Source: Pseudomonas sp. R5(2019)
Lineage (GTDB): Bacteria; Pseudomonadota; Gammaproteobacteria; Pseudomonadales; Pseudomonadaceae
DNA length: 64,000 bases
Assembly (NCBI RefSeq): GCF_009905435.1
Contig: NZ_JAAAMT010000029.1
Location: 1 to 64,000, forward strand
Direction of reading: 5' to 3'
In this document: positions 9,502 to 17,931 of the stretch, piece after piece
How the letters are laid out: every line of letters starts with the position of its first letter
Position numbering within the stretch: position 1 is the first letter of the stretch
The notes under the pieces: model-generated
Told to the model about the DNA's origin: nothing
The model's database searches: none
Seen by the model: the letters and a program-made list of their open reading frames with translations, nothing else
Position numbers and translations under genes: made by a program

Positions 9502-10662
9502 CTACATAGTTAACCCATACTCTGGTGATTGAGCACCCTGCACCACCAGATGAATGAAATGCAGCTTGGCAATGACCGGGGCCGATAGCACAAAGGGGTA
9601 AAAATCCACTTGCCCCATGCTGCGAGAGAGCTCATTGAGCATGCCGGACAACTCGATCCAGGCGTTGATGAAGCCAAGAAACTCAAGCGCCCCGACCGCC
9701 TGGGGGTTGTAGAGGCTTTGCAGGCTGTACGGTGGATAATCGAGCTCCAGTGAGCGGGCGTTCATGCCGAACCCCAACGCGGTGTCCACCGCATCCATCA
9801 TGTGCAGGTAATGCGCCCAGGTCTCGGCCCAGTCTTCCCACGGGTGCATGGTGGCGTAGGCGCTGATATGGCCGGCGGCCCAGTCGCCAGGCGGCCCTTG
9901 CTCGTAGTGACGCTGCAAGGCATCGGCATAGCTGTCCCGCTCATCCCCGAATACCTGCCGGAACGGCTCCAGCCAGTGGCTTTGCGCGACCAGCAGGTCC
10001 CAGTAGTAATGCCCTGCTTCATGGCGAAAATGGCCGAGCAAGGTTCGATACGGCTCACGCAGTTGCACCCGCATCTGCTCGCGAAAGGCGTCATCGGCTT
10101 CCTTGATGTCCAGGGTAATCAGGCCGTTGGCGTGGCCGGTGGTAGGCGCCTGCCCTTCGAGGTCAATGCCAATGAAGTCAAACGCCAGGCCCGATTCGGC
10201 GCCCTCCTTGCGCGGCACAACGGGCAGACCGGCATTGATCAACTGCGCAACCATTCGCCGCTTGGCTGTCTCGACCTTGCGCCAGCGCTCGTGGTTCTCC
10301 GGGATCGACAGGTCGGGAATGGTCCGGTTCAGGCAGCAGGCCTGGCAAAACGCCCCAGGGCTGTGCGCCGGCAGCAGCCAATTGCAGGCGGCCTGCGTGT
10401 CGAGGTTGGCGCAGCGTCGAAACAGCCCGGCATCGGGCTCGGCGACCAGCTGCCAGGTGTCTGCCTGCGCCCCCGCTTGCAGACTGCCCAGCAGGTTCAG
10501 TTCGGGCCAGTACCCCAGCGCCGACGAACAGGCCAGGCACTGGCTGTTGCGAAAGAAGATCGATTGCCCGCACTGGCATTCCCAGACCTTGCCATTGTGC
10601 TCCGGCTGGCGGATGAACGGGGTGTTGATCCGCGAACTGAGCTGGTTGAAATAGCGTGACAT
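9502..10662 (-). CDS. Putative zinc-binding metallopeptidase with N-terminal zinc ribbon
   Basis: The 386-residue product has an N-terminal zinc ribbon (Cys29, Cys31, Cys42, Cys45), a second Cys group near 84-110, and an HExxH site at His214-Glu-Ala-Gly-His218 inside FRHEAGHYYWDLLV. A later WEDWAETWAHYLHMMD segment probably supplies further ligands or substrate contacts. The layout fits the uncharacterised family usually annotated as putative zinc-binding metallo-peptidase. No signal peptide is seen, so it is probably cytoplasmic. The gene lies between the NEL protein and the ammonium transporter on the same strand with a gap of about 60 bp on each side. The substrate is unknown. Confidence 0.85.
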   Translation of the reverse strand: MSRYFNQLSSRINTPFIRQPEHNGKVWECQCGQSIFFRNSQCLACSSALGYWPELNLLGSLQAGAQADTWQLVAEPDAGLFRRCANLDTQAACNWLLPAHSPGAFCQACCLNRTIPDLSIPENHERWRKVETAKRRMVAQLINAGLPVVPRKEGAESGLAFDFIGIDLEGQAPTTGHANGLITLDIKEADDAFREQMRVQLREPYRTLLGHFRHEAGHYYWDLLVAQSHWLEPFRQVFGDERDSYADALQRHYEQGPPGDWAAGHISAYATMHPWEDWAETWAHYLHMMDAVDTALGFGMNARSLELDYPPYSLQSLYNPQAVGALEFLGFINAWIELSGMLNELSRSMGQVDFYPFVLSAPVIAKLHFIHLVVQGAQSPEYGLTM

Positions 10663-10725
10663 GGGGATCTCCCTTGAGTGCCTGCCAAGACTGGATCATG
10701 CCCCGGATGACAAGGTTCCGTGACC

Positions 10726-11934
10726 TCAATCCTGGCCGGTAGAGCCGATCTTGTGAATCGACAGGTCAGCGCCGTAATACTCCTGCTCCTGGCTCAAGCG
10801 AATGCCGGTCAGGGTCTTGAGCAGTGCATACACGGCAAAGCCGCCCAGCAAGGCGACGATAATCCCCGCCAGGCTGCCAATCAGCTGGCTGGCCAGGCTC
10901 ACGCCACCCAGGCCGCCCAGTGCTGTCTGGCCGAAGATACCGCAAGCGATCCCGCCCCATAGCCCGCAGACACCGTGCAGCGGCCAGACACCCAACACAT
11001 CATCGATCTTCCAGCGGTTTTGTGCGGCGGTGAAGCACCAGACAAACAGCGCCCCGGCGATTGCGCCGGTCACCAGCGCGCCGACCGGATGCATCAAGTC
11101 AGAGCCGGCGCAAATAGCCACCAGCCCCGCCAAGGGGCCATTGTGCAGAAAGCCCGGGTCATTGCGCCCTACCAGCAGGGCTGCCACGGTGCCGCCGACC
11201 ATGGCCATCAAGGAGTTGACCGCGACCAGCCCACTGACATTCCCAAGGGACTGTGCGCTCATGACGTTAAAGCCGAACCAGCCAACGATCAGAATCCATG
11301 AGCCCAAGGCCAGGAACGGAATGTTGGAAGGCGCAAAGGCCACCAGGCGCCCTTCCCGGTAGCGCCCGTTACGAGGACCGAGCAGCAGCACCGCCGCCAG
11401 CGCCAGCCAACCGCCCATGGCATGCACCACCACGGACCCGGCAAAATCATGGAAGCCGGCACCGAATCGAGCCTGCAACCAGGCCTGGAAACCGAAGTTG
11501 CCGTTCCAGATCAGCCCTTCGAAAAACGGGTAGATGAAGGCCACGATCAACACCGTCGCACACAGCTGCGGCGCAAACCGCGCGCGCTCGGCAATGCCTC
11601 CAGAGATAATCGCCGGAATCGCTGCGGCAAAGGTCAGCAGGAAAAAGAACTTCACCAGCGCGTAGCCATGGTCGGCACTGATGACTGACGCTGGCTGAAG
11701 GAAACTCACCCCATAGGCGACCCAGTAGCCTATAAAGAAATAGGCCAGCGTCGAGAGTGCGAAATCGCTGAGAATCTTGCACAAGGCATTAACCTGGTTC
11801 TTGTGCCGCACGGTGCCGACTTCCAGGAAGGCAAACCCTGCGTGCATGGCCAGAACCATGACCGCACCAGTCAGAAGAAACAGCGTATTGGAGCTGTGGA
11901 CCAGAGTGTCCACTGCGCTTTGCAAATTATCCAT
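10726..11934 (-). CDS. amt: Ammonium transporter, Amt/MEP family
   Basis: The 402-residue inner-membrane protein has about eleven hydrophobic segments and the Amt pore signatures: GSVVVHAMGGWLAL (first pore histidine) and DLMHPVGALVTGAIAG (second). The segment HGVCGLWGGIACG is also conserved. It conducts ammonium, normally under nitrogen limitation. ATG 11934 (MDNLQSAVDTL) is chosen because the 59-codon in-frame extension upstream is unlike any Amt sequence. No glnK gene accompanies it, unlike the common glnK-amtB pair, so its regulation by P-II cannot be inferred from context. Confidence 0.92.
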   Translation of the reverse strand: MDNLQSAVDTLVHSSNTLFLLTGAVMVLAMHAGFAFLEVGTVRHKNQVNALCKILSDFALSTLAYFFIGYWVAYGVSFLQPASVISADHGYALVKFFFLLTFAAAIPAIISGGIAERARFAPQLCATVLIVAFIYPFFEGLIWNGNFGFQAWLQARFGAGFHDFAGSVVVHAMGGWLALAAVLLLGPRNGRYREGRLVAFAPSNIPFLALGSWILIVGWFGFNVMSAQSLGNVSGLVAVNSLMAMVGGTVAALLVGRNDPGFLHNGPLAGLVAICAGSDLMHPVGALVTGAIAGALFVWCFTAAQNRWKIDDVLGVWPLHGVCGLWGGIACGIFGQTALGGLGGVSLASQLIGSLAGIIVALLGGFAVYALLKTLTGIRLSQEQEYYGADLSIHKIGSTGQD

Positions 11935-12282
11935 GGAGTGAGCAGGCCTGAAATAACGGAAAAGCACCAAAGCAGGTCGACGCCCGAATAACCGCACCGA
12001 ATTGGCTCGCATGGCAAATTTTTCCCTGATGCCTGTGAACCGATTTGGTGCCGCGCAACGATCGACGCTTGAGATTTTCCTCGGGATTGATTCGTTTCGG
12101 TTAAGGTTCATGCGCTCCGGGACGTTCCTCTGCCCGAATTCAGCGCGCCTTACCGGTTTTCACGCACCAGCTCGAAGCAAAAGCTGTACCAGTCACCTTT
12201 TTCAACGGGCCTGGCGACGAACTGAACCTTCTTCGACGCCCGCGACTCGAAACAAACACCCGCCACCCTTACGGAGAGACCC
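11935..12282. other. Divergent intergenic region, amt / DUF883 gene
   Basis: This 348-bp gap separates the divergent amt and YqjD-like genes and must hold both promoters. GGAGAG lies a few bases before the ATG at 12283. No clear repeat, operator palindrome or RNA structure stood out. Confidence 0.4.
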
Positions 12283-12597
12283 ATGGCCAGCAAAACAGCA
12301 AAGACTGCTCAAGACGTCCTGATGGCAGATTTCCAGACCCTGGTCGCTGACACCGAGAAACTGCTGGAACATACCGCCACGCTGGCCGGTGATCAGGCAG
12401 ACGAACTGCGCGCACAGATCCATGACAGCCTGCTGCGGGCCCGCGAAACCCTGAAGCTGACCGAAGCCTCCCTGCGCCAGCGCGGGGAAGCGGCTGTTAC
12501 CGCCACCGAAGACTATGTGCGCGACAACCCCTGGCAGTCGGTCGGTATCGCCGCCGGCGTGGGTTTTGTACTGGGCCTGCTGGCCACACGGCGCTGA
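12283..12597 (+). CDS. DUF883 family protein, YqjD/ElaB-like membrane-anchored ribosome-associated protein
   Basis: The 104-residue product has a long amphipathic helical body (DFQTLVADTEKLLEHTATLAGDQADELR...) and one C-terminal membrane segment (SVGIAAGVGFVLGLLATRR), the usual DUF883 plan. Family members YqjD and ElaB of E. coli tether to the inner membrane in stationary phase and bind ribosomes; the same role here is an inference. GGAGAG precedes the ATG. It is the first gene of three packed genes, with the next start one base after its stop codon, matching the yqjD-yqjE-yqjK order of enterobacteria. Confidence 0.85.
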   Translation: MASKTAKTAQDVLMADFQTLVADTEKLLEHTATLAGDQADELRAQIHDSLLRARETLKLTEASLRQRGEAAVTATEDYVRDNPWQSVGIAAGVGFVLGLLATRR

Positions 12598-12598
12598 G

Positions 12599-12985
12599 AT
12601 GACCATGGGTACAGAAACCGATCCGCTGGGCACCAGCTCTTCGACGCGGCGCCTGGGCGCCGCCTTCCTTGGCCTGCTGCACAGCCACGTTGAGCTGTTC
12701 GGTATCGAACTGCAGGAGCAGAAGGCCCGCACCTTGAGCCTGCTGCTGTTTGCAGGGTTGGCACTGGTGTTTGCCCTGTTGCTGCTGATCGGGTTGTCGG
12801 CCTTGTTGCTGATCCTGGTCTGGGACAGCTATCGCCTTGCCGGGATCATCGGGCTGTGCAGCTTCTATACATTGGCAGCGGTGTTCTGTGGCGTACGCCT
12901 GAAAGCCGCGATCTTCGATGAGTCATCACCTTTCGAAGCCACGCTGCACGAACTGGCCAATGACCGGGAGCGCCTGTTGCCATGA
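12599..12985 (+). CDS. YqjE-like membrane protein (phage-holin-family annotation, PF07332)
   Basis: The 128-residue protein has two central hydrophobic segments (TLSLLLFAGLALVFALLLLIGLSALLLIL and GIIGLCSFYTLAAVFCGV) with cytoplasmic ends. The family is often labelled putative holin, but these chromosomal copies accompany DUF883 genes and are not phage lysis genes. ATG 12599 is one base after the preceding stop; a second ATG at 12605 is an alternative. The 3' end overlaps the next gene by ATGA. The function is unknown, probably in envelope or stationary-phase physiology. Confidence 0.8.
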   Translation: MTMGTETDPLGTSSSTRRLGAAFLGLLHSHVELFGIELQEQKARTLSLLLFAGLALVFALLLLIGLSALLLILVWDSYRLAGIIGLCSFYTLAAVFCGVRLKAAIFDESSPFEATLHELANDRERLLP

Positions 12986-13329
12986 GCCTGCCTGAAATCC
13001 CGAAAACCCAAAACCGGCGTGAACTGCGCAAGGCGCTGATTCGCCTGCGCATGGAAATGCATCGCCAGGAAATCCGCCATGAATCCCGGCAAATCGTGAA
13101 CCCCTTGCAGCGGGTACAAAACATGACCCGACAGTTTCAGGGCAGCCTTGATTTCAAGCACGCCCCTTTGTGGGGCTTGGGCGCCGTGGTATTGCTGGGC
13201 TTTCTGACCGGCCGGGGTGCGCGTGGCGGTAGTGCCAGTGGTGGTGGCATTACCCGGATGATCAAACTGGGCACCAGCTTGATTCCGCTGATCAAACTGG
13301 TCATGCAGGGAACACCGCCCAAGCACTGA
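12982..13329 (+). CDS. Hypothetical protein, third gene of the YqjD-YqjE-like set
   Basis: The 115-residue product begins with a charged Arg/Glu-rich helix (RRELRKALIRLRMEMHRQEIRHE), then a short hydrophobic segment (PLWGLGAVVLLGFLTGR), a Gly/Ser stretch and a second hydrophobic tail (LGTSLIPLIKLVM). It starts by ATGA overlap with the preceding gene, so the three genes are translationally coupled. Position and size resemble YqjK of enterobacteria, though I cannot confirm homology. The function is unknown. Confidence 0.8.
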   Translation: MSLPEIPKTQNRRELRKALIRLRMEMHRQEIRHESRQIVNPLQRVQNMTRQFQGSLDFKHAPLWGLGAVVLLGFLTGRGARGGSASGGGITRMIKLGTSLIPLIKLVMQGTPPKH

Positions 13330-13657
13330 CAGACCGGCAATCATTCATCGCCGGCCCGGAAACTGTAGGAGCCGGGCTTGCCCCAATGCCGGTCAGTTAA
13401 GGCGAGATCCATGTGGGAGCGGATTTACCGGATCGCCGGACCGCCGCGAATGAAGGCACCGCGCAATGTCAGAAAAACCGCGGTGTCTGGATTCGCGGAT
13501 AAATCCGCTCCCACAGGTGTTGCGTCGTTCGATTGCTTAACTGACCGGCATTGGGACTTGCCCGCGCGCCCTCAGTCTGCCAATCAGCCGCCATACCCTT
13601 GCACAGGCGGCGCCAAGGCGGGAAGCTAGCGGCTGGCCCACGTCATGGAGAACCGCC
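13330..13657. repeat. Extragenic palindromic element with nested inverted repeats
   Basis: The gap between the small membrane-protein operon and the dGTPase gene is mostly one element. Outer arms 13382-13401 and 13537-13556 are perfect 20-bp inverted copies (CCCAATGCCGGTCAGTTAAG). Inner arms 13412-13427 and 13501-13516 (TGTGGGAGCGGATTTA) are also perfect inverted copies. The inner core recurs in the element at 57.2-57.5 kb. Such repeats are common in Pseudomonas and can end transcripts or bind gyrase. Confidence 0.8.
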
Positions 13658-14989
13658 TTGGATTGGCACACCCTGCTCACCCGCGAACGCCTCGGCAAAT
13701 CCCTGCACAGCCCTGAAGAACTGGGGCGCAGCCCATTTCACAAAGACCATGACCGGATCATTTTCTCCGGCGCTTTCCGTCGCCTGGGGCGCAAGACTCA
13801 GGTGCACCCGGTATCGAGCAACGATCACATTCATACCCGCCTGACCCATTCGCTGGAAGTCAGCTGCGTCGGCCGCTCGCTCGGTATGCGCGTGGGTGAA
13901 ACGCTGCGTGACAGCCTGCCGCAATGGTGCGAGCCAAGCGATCTGGGCATGGTGGTGCAGTCTGCGTGCCTTGCCCACGACATCGGCAACCCGCCCTTCG
14001 GCCACTCCGGTGAGGATGCCATTCGCCATTGGTTCCAGCAGGCGGCAGGCCGTGGCTGGCTGGACGCCATGAGCGACGCCGAGCGCCTGGACTTTCTCAA
14101 TTTCGAAGGCAATGCCCAGGGCTTTCGGGTCCTGACCCAGCTCGAATATCATCAGTTCGACGGCGGCACCCGGCTCACCTACGCCACCCTGGGCACTTAC
14201 CTGAAATACCCCTGGACTGCCCGGCACGCCGACTCGCTGGGCTACAAGAAACACAAGTTCGGCTGCTACCAGAGCGAGCTGCCCTTGCTGGAGCAGATCG
14301 CCAGCAAACTGCAGCTGCCACAACTTGAAGATCAGCGCTGGGCACGGCATCCGCTGGTGTACTTGATGGAGGCCGCCGATGACATCTGCTATGCCTTGAT
14401 CGACCTCGAAGATGGCCTGGAAATGGGTTTGCTCGACTACCCCGAAGTCGAAGCGCTGCTGCTGGGCCTGGTGGGCGACGACCTGCCGGAAACCTATCGC
14501 CAACTCGGCCCCAGCGACTCGCGGCGGCGCAAGCTGGCGATTCTGCGTGGCAAGGCGATCGAACACTTGACCAATGCAGCCGCACGAGCCTTTGTCGAAC
14601 AGCAACAGGCGCTGCTCCAGGGCACCCTGGCGGGCGACTTGGTGGAACATATGCATGGCCCGGCCAAACGCTGCGTACTCAGCGCCAAGGACATGGCGCG
14701 CAAGAAGATCTTTCAGGACAAACGCAAGACGCTGCATGAGATCGGCGCCTACACCACACTGGAAATCCTGCTGAACGCTTTTTGCGGTGCCGCGCTGGAA
14801 CAACATGGCGGGCGCACGCTGTCGTTCAAGAACCAGCGCATCCTCGACCTGCTCGGCAATAACGCTCCGGCCCCCTCCTGGCCGCTGCATGCCGCCTTTT
14901 TGCGGATGATTGATTTCATCGCCGGCATGACCGACAGCTACGCCACCGAAATGGCCCGGGAAATGACCGGGCGTTCAAGCCCGCAATAG
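13658..14989 (+). CDS. dgt: Deoxyguanosinetriphosphate triphosphohydrolase-like protein
   Basis: The 443-residue cytoplasmic HD-domain enzyme is of the dGTPase type, which splits dNTPs into nucleoside and triphosphate. The metal-binding residues are visible in LTHSLEVSCVGRSLG (first His) and CLAHDIGNPPFGHSGEDA (the HD pair and following His). MEAADDICYALIDLEDG carries the later conserved aspartate. The start is a TTG: the protein then begins MDWHTLL as in known Pseudomonas relatives, and GGAG lies seven bases upstream. Length fits the family. No partner genes surround it. Confidence 0.9.
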   Translation: MDWHTLLTRERLGKSLHSPEELGRSPFHKDHDRIIFSGAFRRLGRKTQVHPVSSNDHIHTRLTHSLEVSCVGRSLGMRVGETLRDSLPQWCEPSDLGMVVQSACLAHDIGNPPFGHSGEDAIRHWFQQAAGRGWLDAMSDAERLDFLNFEGNAQGFRVLTQLEYHQFDGGTRLTYATLGTYLKYPWTARHADSLGYKKHKFGCYQSELPLLEQIASKLQLPQLEDQRWARHPLVYLMEAADDICYALIDLEDGLEMGLLDYPEVEALLLGLVGDDLPETYRQLGPSDSRRRKLAILRGKAIEHLTNAAARAFVEQQQALLQGTLAGDLVEHMHGPAKRCVLSAKDMARKKIFQDKRKTLHEIGAYTTLEILLNAFCGAALEQHGGRTLSFKNQRILDLLGNNAPAPSWPLHAAFLRMIDFIAGMTDSYATEMAREMTGRSSPQ

Positions 14990-15031
14990 CTGAAATTCAA
15001 GCGCTTGCCGACACTTCGACGAGCGCGAGGA

Positions 15032-15181
15032 TTTCTAATGTAGGAAATCTCCCGCACCTTGCTGCCAGGATTAAACAACCGCCTGCTTTCGCAATAAAGA
15101 GTTGTCAATCCACGATTGACAGCGCCCTCCCTTATCCTTTTTCGGTAATCCTAACCTTCGTTTTCCGTAGGAACTTTCCTA
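15032..15181 (+). promoter_or_regulatory. BvgA-like heptad sites and an inverted repeat upstream of the response-regulator gene
   Basis: TTTCTAATGTAGGAAA at 15032-15047 is an inverted pair of TTTC(T/C)TA-like heptads. TTTCCGTAGGAA lies at 15162-15173 and TTTCCTA at 15175-15181. This heptad is the known BvgA recognition motif in Bordetella. Between them TGTCAATC-CAC-GATTGACA (15103-15121) is a perfect 8-bp inverted repeat. Because the adjacent gene encodes a BvgA-family regulator, self-regulation is a reasonable inference. Confidence 0.45.
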
Positions 15182-15270
15182 TATAGCCCAGAACGGTCCC
15201 GCATCCCATGTCCACATCAAACTTCTGGGCTAAGGTGCGCCTTTTCTTGACAGCTGTACGGGAATTTAAA

Positions 15271-15909
15271 ATGAACTCTGTCTTTATAGTCGACGATCAT
15301 CCGGTCATTCGCTTGGCGGTTCGCATACTGCTGGAAAATGAGGGGTATCGAGTGGTCGGCGAATCCGACAACGGCGTCGATGCCATGCAAATGGTCCGCG
15401 AATGCATGCCGGACCTGGTGATCCTCGACATCAGTATCCCCAAGCTCGATGGGCTGGAAGTCCTCGCGCGTTTTCATTCGATGAATGTGCCCTTGAAAAT
15501 ACTGGTGCTGACTGCGCAAACGCCGACGCTGTTCGCCATTCGCTGCATGCAGTCGGGGGCCTCCGGCTATGTCTGCAAACAGGAAGACCTGACCGAACTT
15601 CTGAGCGCCATTCGCGCGGTAATGTCCGGATACAACTACTTCCCCAGCCAGGCCCTGAACACGGTTCGCCAGGAGGCCGACCCCAACGACGAAACCGAAC
15701 TGTTCAGAACGGTCAACGACCGTGAGTTGATGGTCTTACAGTTATTCGCCCAAGGCCGCACCAATAAAGAAATCGCCAGGGGCATGTTTCTGAGCAACAA
15801 GACAGTCAGCACTTATAAGCAACATTTTCGCATGTTCACAAAAGGCGCCACACATTTTTGCGGGGCTTTGAAGCGGCACGGTATAGGACTGCGCTGGAGA
15901 ATCGCGTAA
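15271..15909 (+). pseudogene. BvgA/EvgA-type response regulator, 5' part; 3' end displaced by element 1
   Basis: The receiver domain (VDDHPVIRLAV, VILDISIPKLDG with the phospho-acceptor Asp, VLTAQ) and most of a LuxR-type helix-turn-helix (NDRELMVLQLFAQGRTNKEIA, LSNKTVSTYK) are intact. After TYK at 15819 the reading frame enters foreign DNA and ends with about 30 unrelated residues. The authentic last 26 codons lie at 29031-29111, 13.2 kb away. The lost part is the final dimerisation helix of the DNA-binding domain, so the truncated product is probably impaired. ATG 15271 (MNSVFIVDDHP) is preferred; an in-frame ATG at 15208 would add 21 residues. Confidence 0.9.
15811..15835 (+). other. Left attachment junction of element 1 (attL)
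   Basis: The host codons ACT TAT AAG run into the element here. TATAA at 15814-15818 is repeated at the right junction (29028-29032). Inside the element, ATTTTCGCATGT (15824-15835) is the inverted partner of ACATATGAAAT near the other end. Joining the two ends gives an imperfect palindrome centred on the AA of TATAA. Confidence 0.75.
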
Positions 15910-15955
15910 GTCGGTGTGTGGTGAGACTGATAGCGGACTGAGCCGCTAGCCGTGG

Positions 15956-16252
15956 TTACTCGAATTTCTTACCAGTGATGATGAGGGCTGATGGCCCTTG
16001 CTGCTTTAAGAACGTCTCTCCTTCCTCAGTTGATAAGCATCGTGTCTTCAGCTCCAAGCTGGCTTTATCGTCGCCTTGTGATTTCGCTTCCTCAAGAAAA
16101 TCACGAGTCATCTGCTCATCAAGCCGCTTTGCTGCTGAATAACAAGTGACCAAGCCATAGTATTGGGTATCAATCATCTTCTCTGCCTCGCAATACGAGG
16201 GATGTCCTTGTACTACAGCACACGTGATGAATGCCAAGTGATAAAACGCCAT
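15956..16252 (-). CDS. Hypothetical protein in element 1
   Basis: The 98-residue product is unrecognised. It has a mildly hydrophobic N-terminus (MAFYHLAFITCAVVQG) with two cysteines close by and a charged helical C-terminal half (LDEQMTRDFLEEAKSQGDDKASLELKTRC). Start 16252 is supported by GGAGAGGTG upstream; an upstream in-frame ATG lacks this. It is the first gene inside the left end and is transcribed toward the junction, opposite to the next genes. The N-terminus could be a short signal or membrane anchor, but this is not clear. Confidence 0.6.
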   Translation of the reverse strand: MAFYHLAFITCAVVQGHPSYCEAEKMIDTQYYGLVTCYSAAKRLDEQMTRDFLEEAKSQGDDKASLELKTRCLSTEEGETFLKQQGPSALIITGKKFE

Positions 16253-16945
16253 AAACACACCTCTCCTTTGGTAATGGCCTAACGATACCATCTTGGAACG
16301 ATTCTACCCCATACAAGCCTTACCCAGCACTGTTAGCCAAGCTCTATTGAAACTCTGTCAGTTGATTTGTAAAAAGAATTTGACTAGTTATTGAAAGTAT
16401 GGGTTGACTGATTCCAATCCGACTGTTATAATTATCTTACAGAGACAGATAAATCTTTCTCTAATCCTTCTACTCTTGCTGACTCTCCTTCTAGTCAGCA
16501 TCTGGCGTTATGACAGGCGCCACATTCTAAACAATCGTTGGTTGCGTGTTGCTTAGGTCAGAGCTGCTATCTCATCTTGAATAGTAATTCCAGCCTTCTC
16601 AGCAGGTTGCTCAAAAGCTGAGACATTTCTAGTTTCCGTGTGTTCCAACGCGGGATTCCTTCGCAAAGGCTTCAGGATGCCTTTCCAACAGTTCTATCAA
16701 GTAGCTGGCGAAAACTCACTTGAACACATGATGTTAAGCCTTGTTAGCCTCTGACATTCAGCAAGCCACTTTGCAGTGTGGTTGTGGTTACTGCTTCAAA
16801 TTCATTAAGTTGTACTCGTCATTGGAATGATGACCCTGTGGCTAGAAGCTAAAATTTCTAGCCATTTTTTATGCTCATAATTCCTTAGCGTAAACACCAA
16901 ATCAACTTCAAACACTTACAAACACTTCCAGCCAAAGGAGAACTT
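16253..16945. other. Non-coding leader region in element 1
   Basis: Nearly 700 bp without a convincing gene. After the promoter at 16404-16432 come two clear hairpins: GCTGACT/AGTCAGC at 16478-16499 and TGGCG/CGCCA at 16503-16522. The leader before the first likely start codon (16946) would be about 500 nt, long enough to contain a regulatory or separate small RNA. Confidence 0.4.
16404..16432 (+). promoter_or_regulatory. Strong sigma-70-type promoter
   Basis: TTGACT (16404-16409) and TATAAT (16427-16432) are separated by exactly 17 bp, close to the consensus. It points toward the small-gene run beginning at 16946. Neither box overlaps a gene. Confidence 0.7.
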
Positions 16946-17116
16946 ATGGCAATAGAGCGGCTGTGCCCGCAATGTGGCACAAAACACAAAGTTAAACGCA
17001 CCACCAAAGTCTACTGTTCAACATTGTGTAGGGTTAACGCAGCAAATCTTAGAAAGCATCTACTGGTGACGCTACCAGAGCAGCAAGAGCGACAAGCAGA
17101 ACCAACACCTCAATAA
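16946..17116 (+). CDS. Small zinc-knuckle protein (56 aa) in element 1
   Basis: A perfect AAAGGAG lies six bases before the ATG. The 56-residue product starts MAIERLCPQCGTKHKVKRTT and continues with VYCSTLCRVNAANLRKH, giving a Cys-x2-Cys ... Cys-x3-Cys pattern that should bind one zinc ion. The rest is basic and Gln-rich. The same pattern recurs in two other products of this element (22543-22710 and the N-terminus of 22682-23929). It could be a DNA- or RNA-binding accessory protein; no function is known. Confidence 0.7.
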   Translation: MAIERLCPQCGTKHKVKRTTKVYCSTLCRVNAANLRKHLLVTLPEQQERQAEPTPQ

Positions 17117-17134
17117 CACAGGAGCATCTTTAAA

Positions 17135-17236
17135 ATGAGCATTGTCCTTCTGATGGTATGCAGTAGCACTTCCCTTGGCCTGCTAACCCTTTCAGCTACA
17201 ACACTTTACAACAACACAACTCAACGGAGAATCTAA
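17135..17236 (+). CDS. Putative 33-aa hydrophobic peptide
   Basis: A short reading frame with AGGAG upstream (12-13 bases) lies 18 bp after the zinc-knuckle gene and 2 bp before the next gene. The peptide (MSIVLLMVCSSTSLGLLTLS...) is hydrophobic over about 22 residues, with a polar, basic end (NNTTQRRI). It could be a single-span membrane peptide or only a leader for the next gene. Its compact placement argues for translation. Confidence 0.45.
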   Translation: MSIVLLMVCSSTSLGLLTLSATTLYNNTTQRRI

Positions 17237-17238
17237 AA

Positions 17239-17823
17239 ATGACAACCTTCAACGCAACAACACTAGAACAACTAAAAGAACAATCCATCAGTAAGTACAA
17301 GAACACAGTGAGTGGCTACGACTCTCATGCTGAAACCTGTCCAAAGACTCTACGGGCAATCGGCAAGATGGTGGTCGGGGCTGTAGTAGCAGTTCCCGTC
17401 GTCTACCAGACGCAGATTATCGACACATACATTGAGTACGCGTCTAAGGGTTACATCTATCATCCCCATGGAACACTTCCACTTGGAAACGCTGGAAGTG
17501 TTCAAATCTACTTCTTTAAACCTGAGATTCCAATAGATTTGAATGGTGCTGAAGTTCGTGTTACTGGTGTCCAATACCAGTGCGATGAGATTCTAAAAAT
17601 CGTAACAGAAGTAGAACAATCCTATCGTGCTGAGTGCAAAGCAGCAGATGCAGCCGCTGTACTAGCTGAGCAACAACGTATACAGACAGAAATCGAAGCT
17701 ATGGTCGATGCTGAGATTGAACTAGAACGCCAAGCTCGTATTGATGCGGCTAAAGCTGATCGCCTAGCACGTATTGCAGCAGCAGCTACAGCTAAACCAG
17801 CTACCAAGAAAGCCCGCTCATAG
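17239..17823 (+). CDS. Hypothetical protein with Ala/Glu-rich coiled-coil tail
   Basis: The 194-residue product is unrecognised. The first 115 residues form a mixed, probably globular domain (MTTFNATTLEQLKEQ...; YIEYASKGYIYHPHGTLPLG; VQIYFFKPEIPIDLNGAEVRVTG). The last 80 are a strongly helical Ala/Glu/Arg-rich segment (AECKAADAAAVLAEQQRIQTEIEAMVDAEIELE) ending in a basic Lys/Ala tail. GGAGAATCTAAAA precedes the ATG. It follows the small peptide by 2 bp and is probably in the same transcript. The tail resembles those of many phage and plasmid accessory proteins but identifies nothing. Confidence 0.7.
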   Translation: MTTFNATTLEQLKEQSISKYKNTVSGYDSHAETCPKTLRAIGKMVVGAVVAVPVVYQTQIIDTYIEYASKGYIYHPHGTLPLGNAGSVQIYFFKPEIPIDLNGAEVRVTGVQYQCDEILKIVTEVEQSYRAECKAADAAAVLAEQQRIQTEIEAMVDAEIELERQARIDAAKADRLARIAAAATAKPATKKARS

Positions 17824-17931
17824 GCGCGCCACTCTCTGCACTACAGATGGTTTATGAGCGATCATCGAGATTGATAGTGGTACCCAAGGGCCAGTAGACT
17901 CAGCCACTACCAATGGAAAGCAGGGTAAGTG

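Noticed and set aside
12599..12985. Holin gene, implying prophage
   Set aside because: The family label is misleading: the gene sits with DUF883-type genes in the yqjD-yqjE-like arrangement and no phage genes are near.
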